A stretch of DNA of 64,000 nt from positions 1-64,000 of the forward strand of contig CAVVLN010000004.1 of assembly GCA_963749145.1 (NCBI GenBank), given 5' to 3'. The position numbers were made by a program, and so were the translations under genes. Positions 24,080 to 33,481 of this stretch are shown here, piece after piece. Numbering within the stretch: position 1 is the first letter of the stretch; each line of letters starts with the position of its first letter. The stretch comes from JASHPR01 sp963749145 (GTDB lineage Bacteria; Actinomycetota; Actinomycetes; Streptosporangiales; Streptosporangiaceae). Below the pieces are notes generated by a model. The model saw nothing but the letters and a program-made list of their open reading frames with translations, was not told the origin of the DNA and did not search any database.

Positions 24080-25592
24080 CGATGGCCATGCCGTCGGCCA
24101 TCAGCACGTCCTCGTCGTGGCGGAGTTCCGGCACGCGCAGGCCGAGCCCCTTGCCGCACTCCAGGACCGCGAACAGCGCGGCCTTGGACAGGGCCCGCAA
24201 CGGGACGTCGGGCGGCATGGCCTGGGGCTGGAACGGCGGGACCGGCTGCGGGACCGGGTCGGGCCACTGCTCCGGCGGCCGCGGGCTGTCCAGCGTGAGC
24301 ACCGGGGTGATGTCCCGGGCCACCGCGTCACGCCCGGTGAGCGGCGGTCCGAGGTCCCAGCGCCCTCGGAGGGTGCGCAGCACCGAGGTGTTGCGGTACT
24401 CGGCGTTGACCACCGTCCGCTCCGGGATCCACGCCGAGATCGCGATGGCCGGCACCCGCAGGCCGGACCGGTCGAAGCCGAAGCCAAGCTGGCCGACCGG
24501 GGCCGACGGCACCGGCGGCGGGGCCGGTGGCGGCACGACGTGGTCGTAGGTGCCGCCGTGCTCGTCGAAGTTGACCATGAGCAGCGTGTTGTAGGCGTTC
24601 GACCCGGAGGGCGAGGCCGAGGACCGGACCGCGTTGTAGATCTTGGCCAGCAGCGCGTCGCCGCCGAGCAGCGACGACGGCGGGTCGAAGTCCACGCCCG
24701 GGTACAAGGCGTCGAACGCCGGGTGCATGTCGTTGTGGCCGTACAGCAGGTTGGGCTCGATGAACGAGTAGGCGGGCAGCTGGCCGCTGGCCGCGTCTTC
24801 CAGGAACTGGTCGGTGGTGAAGAAGTGCGTCGCGAACCGGGCGAGCAGGCGGGGGGCGTGGATGAGGCCGGTGAGCGAGAGGTGGCTGGGCGGGTCACAG
24901 TAGACCCGCCAGGTCTGGCCCTGCGCCTCCAGGCGCTCGAAGATCGTCTCGGCGGTGTTGTGCACCGGGAAGGAATCGGGCGGGTCCACGTTGACGACAT
25001 AGCCCGACGAGGCGCCGGCGTGGAAGAAGGACCGGTTGGCGAACGTCTGGGACGGCACCTCGCAGAACCAGTGGTCGAAGGTGGCGAAGCCGCGGGCCAG
25101 CGCCGAGGTGACCGGCATCTGCGCCGGGGTGTACCCGGTCATGATCTGGGCGTACTCGTCGTACCCGGGCTGCCTGCCCATCTCGGCGGTGAACGTGCTG
25201 ATGTAGTCGGCGACGAACCCGTCCATCGTCGGCGGCCGGCCGTCGCCGGGCGGCGCGTTGAACGGCGGCTGCATCTTCCCGGGCTCTATGCCGCGGTTGC
25301 CCGGCGGATCGATGATCCCGAACAACTGCGTGTTGACGTGCTGGTACTCCTCGCCCGGGTCGGGCGAGGGCGTGTTCATGCCCGTCGCCAGCCCGTACGG
25401 CACCACCGTCCGGCCCGCGGCGTCGGGCGCCCACGCCGGGACCGGGTTGCTGAGCTCCCGCCCGGTCACCCCCTCGAACGAGGCCACCTCGCCCGGCTCG
25501 TACAGCCGGCCGAGCAGGTTGTCGAACGAGCGGTTCTCGAACATGATCACCACGACGTGGTCCAGCGCATTGCCCAATTCGGGATGTGACAT
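24033..25592 (-). CDS. Phospholipase C / phosphoesterase family protein
   Basis: A 519-residue member of the alkaline-phosphatase-like phosphoesterase family (PF04185). It begins with the metal-binding DHVVVIMFENRSFDNLLG, has FDHWFCEVPSQTFANRSFFH and LLMVNFDEHGGTYDHVVPPP, the distal metal site, with VPAIAISAWIP after it. The ATG at 25592 has GGAGGGGAAGG upstream. No signal peptide or Tat motif is present, unlike many phospholipases C of this family, so it may be cytosolic. It should cleave phosphodiester or phosphomonoester bonds. Confidence 0.87.
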   Translation of the reverse strand: MSHPELGNALDHVVVIMFENRSFDNLLGRLYEPGEVASFEGVTGRELSNPVPAWAPDAAGRTVVPYGLATGMNTPSPDPGEEYQHVNTQLFGIIDPPGNRGIEPGKMQPPFNAPPGDGRPPTMDGFVADYISTFTAEMGRQPGYDEYAQIMTGYTPAQMPVTSALARGFATFDHWFCEVPSQTFANRSFFHAGASSGYVVNVDPPDSFPVHNTAETIFERLEAQGQTWRVYCDPPSHLSLTGLIHAPRLLARFATHFFTTDQFLEDAASGQLPAYSFIEPNLLYGHNDMHPAFDALYPGVDFDPPSSLLGGDALLAKIYNAVRSSASPSGSNAYNTLLMVNFDEHGGTYDHVVPPPAPPPVPSAPVGQLGFGFDRSGLRVPAIAISAWIPERTVVNAEYRNTSVLRTLRGRWDLGPPLTGRDAVARDITPVLTLDSPRPPEQWPDPVPQPVPPFQPQAMPPDVPLRALSKAALFAVLECGKGLGLRVPELRHDEDVLMADGMAIVSECFGDLFPHLHGL

Positions 25593-25717
25593 CGACCGGC
25601 CTTCCCCTCCCCGCCTGCGCACGGCAGGCCCTGCCTGACGACTGCCCGAAATCTTGCCAGAGCTTTCGCCCTGCGCGCCCGCTATGCGCCGGACCCGGCC
25701 GGCGTGGACACTGAGCC

Positions 25718-26065
25718 ATGGCCATCGCTCTGCATCAGTTCCAGCTCATCCTGCTCCGGCGCCCCGACCGCGCGCCCGGCTACGACGACGAGACCTCGGC
25801 CCGGATCCAGCGTGACCACCTGGCCTTCTACGCGGCCCAGCGGGAGGCGGGGCACGTGGTCACCAACGGGCCCGTGCTCGAACAGCCGGACGAGGCGCTG
25901 CGCGGGATGGCGATCTTCGCCACGGACTCGCTCGAGCGGGCCTGGGAACTGGCGAACACCGACCCGGCCGTTCAGGCCGGCCGGCTGGAGGTGGAGGCCA
26001 TGACGTGGCTCTGCCCGCCGGGCACCATGGTCACGGACGGGATCGCGGTCAGCGTCGGCGACTAA
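25718..26065 (+). CDS. YciI-like protein
   Basis: A 115-residue ferredoxin-like fold protein. HQFQLILLRRPDRAPGYDDE, then AFYAAQREAGHVVTNGPVLE with the conserved H and D/E positions, and AWELANTDPAVQAGRLEVEA match the YCII/YciI family. Some members act as dehydrochlorinases or muconolactone-isomerase-like enzymes; most are unassigned. It is a single gene between the phospholipase and carboxypeptidase genes. Confidence 0.7.
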   Translation: MAIALHQFQLILLRRPDRAPGYDDETSARIQRDHLAFYAAQREAGHVVTNGPVLEQPDEALRGMAIFATDSLERAWELANTDPAVQAGRLEVEAMTWLCPPGTMVTDGIAVSVGD

Positions 26066-26191
26066 GCCCGCCGCCCAATGGCGAGCCGCGTTGCCGCCGT
26101 CCGCACGCCGGGGCGCAATGGCGAGCCGGATCCGTTTATTTTACCTCGCCGATTACTGGCGTTTGCTTTTCAGCTCTGATTTAATTTTGCC

Positions 26192-27121
26192 GTGCTAACC
26201 TCGCGGCCGGCTTTAAGGAAATTGCTGGGCGGCTGGCTGGGGGCACGCGGCCTGGCCACGGTGGCCGCGACGGCGGCCGTGGCCCTCGTCGTGGTGGCGC
26301 CGTCGCCGGCGCTGGCCGCGCCGGCCACCGGGCAGTTCCCCGCGGCGGCCGCGCCGCTGGTCGACGTCAGCGGCGGCGAACTGGCCGCCGCCGGCACCGG
26401 CCGCCGGCTGTGGGTCAGGGATGCCAACGTCGTGCGGCCGATGGGCAGCATCACCAAGGTGATGACCGCCTTGGTCGTGCTCGCGGCCGGCGATCTGGGC
26501 CGGGAGATCAGGGTCACCCGGGCCGCGGTCCGGTACGTGGACTCCACCGGCGCGAGCAGCGCCGGCCTGATCGCCGGTGACGTGCTGACCGCCCGGCAAC
26601 TGCTCGAGGCCATGCTGGTTCCCTCCGGGTGCGACGCCGCCTACCTGCTCGCCACCGCCTACGGTCCCGGCCGGCCCGCGTTCATTCAGAAGATGAACGC
26701 GATGGCCCGGGCCATGGGGTTGACATCTAGTCATTTCGCCAGCTTCGACGGCATGCCTTTCCCGACGGAGTTCTCGACCTATTCGTCGCCCGCTGACCTT
26801 ATTAGGCTCGGCGAGCGCGCGATGCGCAATTCGGTGTTCCGCGGCATCGTCGCGCAGCGCAGTTATCTCCTCCCCGCCACGGGCCGCCATCACGCCTACC
26901 TGTGGCACACGACCAACGGGCTGATCGGGAACTACCGCGGCGCCATCGGCATCAAGACCGGCAACACCATCGCCGCGGGATTCTGCCTGCTGTTCGAAGC
27001 GCGCCGCCGGGGTCACACCTTGATCGGCGTGGTCCTGCACGCCGACCCGACCAGCGGCGGCCTGGCCTCGGCCGTCAGCGCCGCCGAGCAACTGCTGACC
27101 TGGGGCTTCCGCCGGGTTTAA
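26192..27121 (+). CDS. D-alanyl-D-alanine carboxypeptidase (S11)
   Basis: A 309-residue precursor with a signal peptide (about residues 20-43, ending PALAAPA). Catalytic motifs are SITK (Ser86, Lys89), SGC (Ser145 to Cys147, in the place of the usual SxN), and KTG (255-257). FDGMPFPTEFSTYSSPADLI between them is typical of the family. It trims the last D-Ala of peptidoglycan pentapeptides outside the membrane. There is no C-terminal anchor. The upstream 60 bases are strikingly AT-rich, probably the promoter. The GTG start has no clear ribosome site. Confidence 0.88.
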   Translation: MLTSRPALRKLLGGWLGARGLATVAATAAVALVVVAPSPALAAPATGQFPAAAAPLVDVSGGELAAAGTGRRLWVRDANVVRPMGSITKVMTALVVLAAGDLGREIRVTRAAVRYVDSTGASSAGLIAGDVLTARQLLEAMLVPSGCDAAYLLATAYGPGRPAFIQKMNAMARAMGLTSSHFASFDGMPFPTEFSTYSSPADLIRLGERAMRNSVFRGIVAQRSYLLPATGRHHAYLWHTTNGLIGNYRGAIGIKTGNTIAAGFCLLFEARRRGHTLIGVVLHADPTSGGLASAVSAAEQLLTWGFRRV

Positions 27122-27190
27122 CCCGGTCCGCCAGCGGCAGGGGCGGGACGGACGGGACGGAATGTCGGCGGGCTGGGTTACTGTGACCAG

Positions 27191-30100
27191 GTGCTTGAGT
27201 CGCTCCACCCGGCCGTGCGGACGTGGTTCGAGCGCCGGTTCCCGGCCGGGCCGACCGCGCCCCAGGCCGCGGGCTGGCGCGAGATCGCGGCTGGCCGTCA
27301 CACGCTGATCGCGGCCCCGACCGGCTCGGGCAAGACGCTGGCCGCGTTCCTGATGTGCATCGACCGGATCTACCGGGCGCACGAGGCCGGCCAGGAGCCC
27401 GGCGCCGGGCCGCAGGTGGTCTACGTCTCGCCGCTCAAGGCACTGGCGGTGGATATCCATCTGAACCTCGAGCGCCCGCTGGCCGAGATCGCCGGCACAG
27501 CGGCCGAACTCGGGCTGAGCGCGCCCGCGATCCGGGTCGCGGTGCGGACCGGCGACACCGCGGCCGGCGAGCGCGCCGCGATGCTGAAGAACCCGCCGGA
27601 CTTCCTGATCACGACCCCCGAGTCGCTGTACCTGCTGGTCACCTCGGAGCGGGGCCGGGCCATGCTGGCCGCCACCCGGACCGTCATCGTCGACGAGATC
27701 CACTCGGTGGCGGGCAACAAGCGCGGCTCGCACCTGACCCTCACCCTGGAGCGGCTGGAGCACCTGGCCACGCAGAGCCACGCCCAGCCGCTGCAGCGGA
27801 TCGGGCTGTCGGCCACCCAGCGGCCGGTCGAGGCGGTGGCCCGGCTGCTGGTCGGCGTCGGCGAGGACCGCCGCCACCCCGACGGCTCGCCGCGCTGCGC
27901 GATCGTGGACAGCGGGCACCGCCGCGACCTCGACCTGGCCCTGGAACTGCCCGGCGACGAGCTCGGCGCGGTCGCGTCGGCCGAGCAGATGGCGGAGGTC
28001 CTGGACCTGATCGCCGGGCACGTGCAGCGGCACCGGACCACGCTGGTGTTCGTGAACACCCGCCGGATGGCCGAGCGGGTCGCCCACCAGCTGGGCGAGC
28101 GGCTCGGCGACGGCCACGTCGCCGCCCACCACGGCAGCCTGTCCAAGGACCGGCGCCAGCGGGTGGAATCCCGGCTGCGCAGCGGCGACCTGCGGGCCCT
28201 GGTCGCGACCGCGTCGCTGGAGCTGGGCATCGACATCGGGCCGGTCGAGCTGGTGTGCCAGATCGGCTCGCCGCGCAGCTTCGCCACGTTCCTGCAGCGG
28301 GTGGGCCGGTCGAACCACACCCGCACCGGCACGCCCGCGGGCCGGCTGTACCCGACGTCCCGGGACGAGCTGGTGGAGTGCGCGGCCCTGCTGCGCGGGG
28401 TGCGCCAGGGCCGGCTCGACGCGCTGATCGTCCCGGACGGGCCGCTGGACATCCTGGCCCAGCAGACCGTGGCCGAATGCGCCGCCGCGGACTGGGCCGA
28501 GGCCGACCTGCTGGCCTTGGTCCGGCGGGCCGCGCCGTTCGAGGGACTGTCCCGGGAGGACTTCGAGCAGGTCGCCGAGCTGGTGTCGGAGGGGATCCGC
28601 ACCGGCCGCGGCCGCCGCGCCGCCTACCTGCACCGCGACCAGGTGACCGGGCGGCTGCGCGGGCGGCGCGGGGCCCGGATCGCCGCGCTCACCTCCGGCG
28701 GCGCGATCCCCGAGCTCGGCGACTACCGGGTGCTGGCCGAGCCGGACGGCACCCTGGTCGGGACCGTCAACGAGGACTGGGCGATCGAGTCCATGGCGGG
28801 CGACGTGTTCCTGCTCGGCACCCACTCGTGGCGGATCCGCCGGGTCGAGCCGGGCGTCGTCCGGGTCGTCGACGCCGAGGGCGCGCCGCCGTCGATCCCG
28901 TTCTGGCTGGGCGAGGCCCCGGGCCGCACCCGGGAGCTGTCCGAGGAGGTCTGCGCGCTGCGCGCGGCGGTGGCCGGGCACCTGGCGGATGGCGGCCCGC
29001 CCGCCGCCGTCGCCTGGCTCCGCGAAGCGTGCGGGATCGGCGACGCCGCCGCCGAGACGATCGCGGCCTACCTGGCCGCGGGGCTGGCCCAGCTCGGCGT
29101 GCTGCCCACGATGGACACGATCGTGCTCGAGCGGTTCTTCGACGAGGCCGGCGGGATGCAGCTGGTCGGGCACGCCCCGTTCGGCGCCCGGCTGAACCGG
29201 GCCCTCGGGCTCGCGCTGCGCAAGCGGTTCTGCGTCACGTTCGATTTCGAGCTGCAGGCGGCGGCCAGCGACGACGCGATCCTGCTGTCGCTCGGGCCGC
29301 AGCACAGCTTCCCGCTGGAGCGGGTGCCGAAGTTCCTGGCCTCGGCGACCGTCGAGACCGTGGTCCGCCAGGCCGTGCTGACCTCGCCGATGTTCGCCGC
29401 CCGGTGGCGGTGGAACCTGAACCGCTCGCTGGCGGTGCTGCGGATGCGCGGCGGCAAGAAGAACCCGCCCGCGATCCAGCGGATGGAGGCCGATGACCTG
29501 ATGGCCGCGGTGTTCCCGACCCTGGCCGCCTGCCAGGAGAACGTGGCCCCGGGCCCGCTGGAGATCCCCGACCACGTGCTGGTCCGCCAGACGCTGGACG
29601 ACTGCCTGCGCGAGGCGATGGACATCGACGGGCTGAAGGAGCTGGTCGGCGGGATCGAGTCCGGCCGGGTGACCGTGGTGGTCCGGGACACCACCGAGCC
29701 GTCGGTGCTCGCGCACGAGATCCTGAACGGCCGCCCGTTCACTTTCCTGGACGACGCCCCGCTGGAGGAGCGGCGCAGCCGGGCGGTGCCGCTGCCGCGC
29801 GGGCTGCCGGTGGCCGCGCACGAGCTGGCCCGGCTCGACCCGGCCGCGATCGAGCAGGTCACCGCGCAGGTCCGGCCCGACCCGCGCGACGGCGATGAGC
29901 TGCATGACCTGCTGATGACAGCCATCACGCTCCGGCCCGCCCCCGGCTGGCAGCCGATGTTCGCCGACCTGGTGCGCGAGCGCCGCGCCGCCACCGTGCA
30001 CGGCCCGGCCGGCGAGCTGTGGTGCGCGGTGGAACGCCGGCCGGTCATCGAGGTGCTGTTCCCCGACGCGGCGCTGGTACCGGACCACCCGTGCCCGGTC

Positions 30101-31468
30101 GCCGCGCCGGACGAGCCGCCCGACGAGGACGCCGCCGCGGCCGGCCTGCTCCGCGGTCACCTGGACTGCCGGGGGCCGTCCACCGTGGCCGACCTGGCCC
30201 AGGCGACCGGCCTGCCGCAGAACCTGGTCACCCGGGCCCTGGTCCGGCTGGAGGAGGAGGGGTTCGCGATCCGGGGCCGGTTCACCGCGCCGGGCGGGCC
30301 AGCCGAATCCAGCCCGGTGGAGTACTGCGCTCGGCGCCTGCTGGCCCGGATCCACGCCTACACCCGGCAGCGCAAGCGGGCCGAGATCGAGCCGGTCACC
30401 GCCCGGGACTTCATGCGGTTCCTGCTGCGCTGGCAGCACGTCGAGCCCGGCACCAAGCGCGAGGGCCGGTTCGGGGTGCTCGCGGTCATCGAGCAGCTGC
30501 AGGGCTACGAGCTGGCCGCCGGCGCCTGGGAGAACGCGGTGCTGGCCACCCGGGTGGAGGGGTACCGCCGCGAATGGCTGGATGAGCTGTGCCTGTCTGG
30601 CCAGGTCACCTGGGGACGGCTGTCGGTGCGGGACGCCCCGCCCGACCCGCTCCCCCGGCGCAGCGGGCTGACCCCGTCCCGGGCCACCCCGATCACGCTC
30701 ACGATCCGTGACGACCTGCCCTGGCTGCTGCGCGCCGCACGGGGCGAGGCGGCCCCGGCCGAGCCGGGCCCGGGCCGCACCCGCGACATCCTCGACGCGC
30801 TGCGCGAGCACGGCGCGCTGTTCCGGCCCGACCTGGCCACGGTCAGCGGCCGGCTGCCGGCCGAGGTGGAGGAGGCACTGTGGGAGGGCGTGGCCCGCGG
30901 CCTGGTCACCGCGGACGGGTTCCGCGCCGTGCGGTCGCTGCTGCGCCGCGGCGGCCGGGGCGCGCCGCTGCCCCGGCGCGGACTGCGCCGCGGGATCGGC
31001 GGAGGCGGACCCGGCTCGGACGGGCGCTGGTGCCTGCTGCCCGCCCCGGCGGACGCGCCCGACCGGGACGAGCTGGCCGAGGCCGTCGCCGAGCAGCTCG
31101 CCGCCCGCTGGGGCGTGATCCTGCGCGACCTGGCCTGCCGGGAGAGCCTGGCCGTGCCCTGGCGCGACGTGCTGTGGGCGCTGCGCCGGATGGAGGCCAG
31201 GGGCACGATCGCCGGCGGCCGGTTCGTCGCCGGGTTCAGCGGCGAGCAGTTCGCCCACCCCGACGCGGTCGACCTGCTGCGCTCGGTGCGCCGCCAGCCG
31301 CTGGCCGGCCTGCCGGTCCGGATCTCCGCGGCCGACCCGCTCAACCTGACCGCGGTCATCCTGCCCGGCCCCCGCGTCCCGGCCATCCCGTCCAACTCGG
31401 TCACCTACATCGACGGCGCGGTCGCCGCCGGCCCGGTCGCCGCCGGCCCGATCGCCGCCCCCGCCTGA
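27191..31468 (+). CDS. lhr: Lhr-type ATP-dependent helicase
   Basis: A 1425-residue superfamily 2 helicase. It has APTGSGKT (residues 42-49), VSPLKALAVD (Ia), TTPESLY, DEIH (168-171), a LSATQRP motif III, and LVATASLELGIDIG plus QRVGRSNHT for motifs V and VI. A winged-helix and Lhr-core beta-barrel region follow. A long C-terminal extension, as in mycobacterial and E. coli long Lhr, completes the protein. Long Lhr proteins translocate 3' to 5' and act in DNA-damage tolerance. The GTG start gives the expected MLESLHPAVRTWFERRF N-terminus. Confidence 0.93.
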   Translation: MLESLHPAVRTWFERRFPAGPTAPQAAGWREIAAGRHTLIAAPTGSGKTLAAFLMCIDRIYRAHEAGQEPGAGPQVVYVSPLKALAVDIHLNLERPLAEIAGTAAELGLSAPAIRVAVRTGDTAAGERAAMLKNPPDFLITTPESLYLLVTSERGRAMLAATRTVIVDEIHSVAGNKRGSHLTLTLERLEHLATQSHAQPLQRIGLSATQRPVEAVARLLVGVGEDRRHPDGSPRCAIVDSGHRRDLDLALELPGDELGAVASAEQMAEVLDLIAGHVQRHRTTLVFVNTRRMAERVAHQLGERLGDGHVAAHHGSLSKDRRQRVESRLRSGDLRALVATASLELGIDIGPVELVCQIGSPRSFATFLQRVGRSNHTRTGTPAGRLYPTSRDELVECAALLRGVRQGRLDALIVPDGPLDILAQQTVAECAAADWAEADLLALVRRAAPFEGLSREDFEQVAELVSEGIRTGRGRRAAYLHRDQVTGRLRGRRGARIAALTSGGAIPELGDYRVLAEPDGTLVGTVNEDWAIESMAGDVFLLGTHSWRIRRVEPGVVRVVDAEGAPPSIPFWLGEAPGRTRELSEEVCALRAAVAGHLADGGPPAAVAWLREACGIGDAAAETIAAYLAAGLAQLGVLPTMDTIVLERFFDEAGGMQLVGHAPFGARLNRALGLALRKRFCVTFDFELQAAASDDAILLSLGPQHSFPLERVPKFLASATVETVVRQAVLTSPMFAARWRWNLNRSLAVLRMRGGKKNPPAIQRMEADDLMAAVFPTLAACQENVAPGPLEIPDHVLVRQTLDDCLREAMDIDGLKELVGGIESGRVTVVVRDTTEPSVLAHEILNGRPFTFLDDAPLEERRSRAVPLPRGLPVAAHELARLDPAAIEQVTAQVRPDPRDGDELHDLLMTAITLRPAPGWQPMFADLVRERRAATVHGPAGELWCAVERRPVIEVLFPDAALVPDHPCPVAAPDEPPDEDAAAAGLLRGHLDCRGPSTVADLAQATGLPQNLVTRALVRLEEEGFAIRGRFTAPGGPAESSPVEYCARRLLARIHAYTRQRKRAEIEPVTARDFMRFLLRWQHVEPGTKREGRFGVLAVIEQLQGYELAAGAWENAVLATRVEGYRREWLDELCLSGQVTWGRLSVRDAPPDPLPRRSGLTPSRATPITLTIRDDLPWLLRAARGEAAPAEPGPGRTRDILDALREHGALFRPDLATVSGRLPAEVEEALWEGVARGLVTADGFRAVRSLLRRGGRGAPLPRRGLRRGIGGGGPGSDGRWCLLPAPADAPDRDELAEAVAEQLAARWGVILRDLACRESLAVPWRDVLWALRRMEARGTIAGGRFVAGFSGEQFAHPDAVDLLRSVRRQPLAGLPVRISAADPLNLTAVILPGPRVPAIPSNSVTYIDGAVAAGPVAAGPIAAPA

Positions 31469-31479
31469 GCCAAGATCAC

Positions 31480-31530
31480 GTTAACGGGGTATCCCGTCGG
31501 CCACTACGACCGACAGGGTTCCCCGCTAAC
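31480..31530. terminator. Bidirectional terminator hairpin
   Basis: 21-base arms (31480-31500 and 31510-31530) pair with only four mismatches around a nine-base loop. The hairpin sits in the 65-base gap between the convergent lhr and PP2C genes. It is by far the strongest terminator-like structure in the window. Confidence 0.85.
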
Positions 31531-31533
31531 GGA

Positions 31534-32253
31534 TCATGACCGGGCGGGGGGCGCCGGGTCGTGCCAGTAGAGGACCGTGGCGTCGTCGCGGAGCTTGCCG
31601 CGGGGCCAGCGCCGGCCGTCCGGGTCGGCGTCTTCGGCCGCGCGGACCTGGCCGATGAGCGCGCGCGGGCCCTGGTTGCGGACCACCTCGACGACCGCGG
31701 GCCAGGTCAGCACGTGATACCGGTCGGTGATCCGGGTGGCGCCGTCGCTGAACAGGGCGACCCCGCGCAGCCCCGCGGCCGGGATCGTGCCGGTAGCGGC
31801 GCCGGCGGCGGCGCCGGGGTCCGCGGCCGCGGCCCGGTGCCGGTCGGTGATCACCTGGGGCGGCCGGCCGTCACCGTAGTCGGCGACCACGCTGGAATCG
31901 GACAGGGCCAGGTAGCCGACGCCGCCGGGCTCGGCCCGCACGGCGGTGACCGTGGCCGCCGGGGTGGCCGGGTTGACCAGGTCGCAGGTGTGCTCGTGCC
32001 GGCCGCGCACCTGCGCGATCGCGCGGGCCAGCGCGTCGGCCAGCGGAACCGGCGGCTCGGCCGTGATCGCGGCCAGCAGGTCGGTGCCGAGCGTGCGGGC
32101 GTACCAGGCCACGCCGTGCCGACAGCCGATGTCGCGGTCGCGCGGGACGGTGGTGCAGCCGTCCAGCAGCACGGCGGCGCCCGCGGCGGCGCACGCGTAG
32201 TCCTCGTTCGGCCAGCCCGGCGTGCCGGGATCGGTGGCCAGCTGGAACAGCAC
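31534..32253 (-). CDS. PP2C-like protein phosphatase
   Basis: A 239-residue protein with PP2C landmarks: NEDYACAAAGAAVLLDGCTT (first acidic site), YLALSDSSVV, LFSDGATRITD and a final KLRDDATVLYW (metal-binding DD). It lacks transmembrane helices. PP2C/SpoIIE-type enzymes remove phosphate from Ser/Thr with Mn2+ or Mg2+. It starts with GTG three bases after the cupin stop, so both are probably cotranscribed. No partner kinase is close. Confidence 0.75.
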   Translation of the reverse strand: MLFQLATDPGTPGWPNEDYACAAAGAAVLLDGCTTVPRDRDIGCRHGVAWYARTLGTDLLAAITAEPPVPLADALARAIAQVRGRHEHTCDLVNPATPAATVTAVRAEPGGVGYLALSDSSVVADYGDGRPPQVITDRHRAAAADPGAAAGAATGTIPAAGLRGVALFSDGATRITDRYHVLTWPAVVEVVRNQGPRALIGQVRAAEDADPDGRRWPRGKLRDDATVLYWHDPAPPARS

Positions 32254-32256
32254 GGC

Positions 32257-32667
32257 TCAGGCCGGCTCGCCCGCGGGCCAGGCACCCGGCACCGCGCGGG
32301 CCTCGCCGTCGCCCGGCCACGGCGGCATGGTCACGCCGACCACGGCGAGCGGGCCCCCGGCGGCCGCCCGGAACTGGAACCGCGTCCCCACCGGGATCGA
32401 CAGGCAGATTCCCGGCTCCAGCGGCACCGTCTCCTCCCGGGCCGCCTGGCGCCGCCACATCTGCCCGCGGCCGCTCAGCACGTACCAGATCTCGTCCACG
32501 CTCTGGTGCACCACCGCCCGGGAGGTCCGGCCCGCGGCCAGCTCGAAATGCGCCATCGAGCCCCCGTCCAGCCGGAGCAGGACCCGGACGTCCGAGCCGT
32601 CCGGCGCGACCGCATCGCGGTCCCCCGGCAGCCGCATAGTGTCAAATGGCTGGGTCACGGCGATCAC
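32257..32667 (-). CDS. Cupin-domain protein
   Basis: A 136-residue single cupin. SDVRVLLRLDGGSMAHFELA leads into VVHQSVDEIWYVLSGRGQMWR, motif 1, with one His and a Glu as likely metal ligands. LEPGICLSIPVGTRFQFRA forms motif 2. It is upstream of and nearly touching the PP2C gene. The function could be enzymatic or ligand sensing; substrate unknown. Confidence 0.8.
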   Translation of the reverse strand: MIAVTQPFDTMRLPGDRDAVAPDGSDVRVLLRLDGGSMAHFELAAGRTSRAVVHQSVDEIWYVLSGRGQMWRRQAAREETVPLEPGICLSIPVGTRFQFRAAAGGPLAVVGVTMPPWPGDGEARAVPGAWPAGEPA

Positions 32668-32707
32668 TGTAGTTCCCGCATGCCCCGGGCCAGCGCGGCT
32701 AGAAAGA

Positions 32708-32846
32708 TTCCGCCGGAAGGCGCAGCGGCGGAAGAGCGCAGCGGCGGAAGAGCGCAGCGGCGGAAGAGCGCAGCGGCGGAAGAGCGCGGCGGCGGAAGAG
32801 CGCGGCGGCGGAAGGGCGCGGCGGCGGAAGACCGCGGCGGCGGAAA
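32708..32846. repeat. 16-bp tandem repeat (minisatellite), about eight units
   Basis: A unit close to GCGCAGCGGCGGAAGA repeats with a regular 16-base step: CGGAAG/CGGAAA cores at 32729, 32745, 32761, 32777, 32793, 32809, 32825 and 32841, plus a first, 15-base-offset core at 32714. Early units carry GCAGCGG and later ones GCGGCGG, so the array has two blocks. Sixteen is not a multiple of three and no gene spans it. It lies in the divergent promoter gap between cupin and the RibD-like gene. Confidence 0.9.
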
Positions 32847-32918
32847 GTTGGCGGGGTGTCGATCTGCGCGCCGGCCGTTCGTGTGAGAGGTGACGGCAAC
32901 GAGGGCAGGAGGAAGCAT

Positions 32919-33479
32919 ATGACCAGGATCGTGCTGACCGAGTTCATCTCACTGGACGGCGTGATGGAGGAGCCGCGCTGGACGTTCGGCTTCGAGCGGG
33001 GCCCCGAAGGCAGCAAGTTCAAGTTCGACGAGCTGATGAACAGCGACGCGCTGCTGCTCGGGCGGGTGACCTACCAGGGGTTCGCCCAGGCCTGGCCGTC
33101 GATGGGCACCGACGAGTTCGGCCAGCGGATGAACAGCATCCCCAAGTACGTGGTCTCGTCGACGCTGACCGACGCCGAGGCGACCTGGGGCCCGACGACC
33201 GTGATCCGCGGCGACGTGGTGGCCGAGATCACCCGGCTGAAGGACCAGCCCGGCGGCGACCTGCTGGCCGAGGGGAGCAGCCAGCTCGCCCAGACGCTGA
33301 TCCGCCGCGGCCTGGTCGACGAGTACCGGCTCATGCTGTTCCCGATCGTGCTCGGGGCCGGCAAGCGCCTGTTCCCCGACGAGATGAGCGAGTCGGCCCG
33401 GCTCACGCTGACCGAGGCCAAGCCGGACCGCGACGGTGTCATGCTGCTCCGGTACGCCCCGGCCGGAAAGGAGAGCTGA
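32919..33479 (+). CDS. RibD C-terminal / dihydrofolate-reductase-like protein
   Basis: A 186-residue reductase-fold protein. RIVLTEFISLDGVMEEP is the N-terminal strand, ALLLGRVTYQGFAQAWP the NADPH-contacting helix, KYVVSSTL follows, and GGDLLAEGSSQLAQTLIRRG is the second nucleotide site. The family includes RibD-C and YwjB-like proteins of unknown substrate. ATG 32919 follows AGGAGGAAGC. It is the first gene of a three-gene operon with the DGPF protein (2-base gap) and the ECF sigma factor. Confidence 0.85.
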   Translation: MTRIVLTEFISLDGVMEEPRWTFGFERGPEGSKFKFDELMNSDALLLGRVTYQGFAQAWPSMGTDEFGQRMNSIPKYVVSSTLTDAEATWGPTTVIRGDVVAEITRLKDQPGGDLLAEGSSQLAQTLIRRGLVDEYRLMLFPIVLGAGKRLFPDEMSESARLTLTEAKPDRDGVMLLRYAPAGKES

Positions 33480-33481
33480 CG

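Noticed and set aside
26213..31258. Very long open frame (about 1680 codons) on the minus strand
   Set aside because: It is antisense to lhr, has the Gln/Arg/Gly/His-rich composition typical of GC-bias shadows, and shows no domain.
32708..32846. CRISPR array
   Set aside because: The 16-base units are contiguous with no unique spacers and no cas genes nearby.
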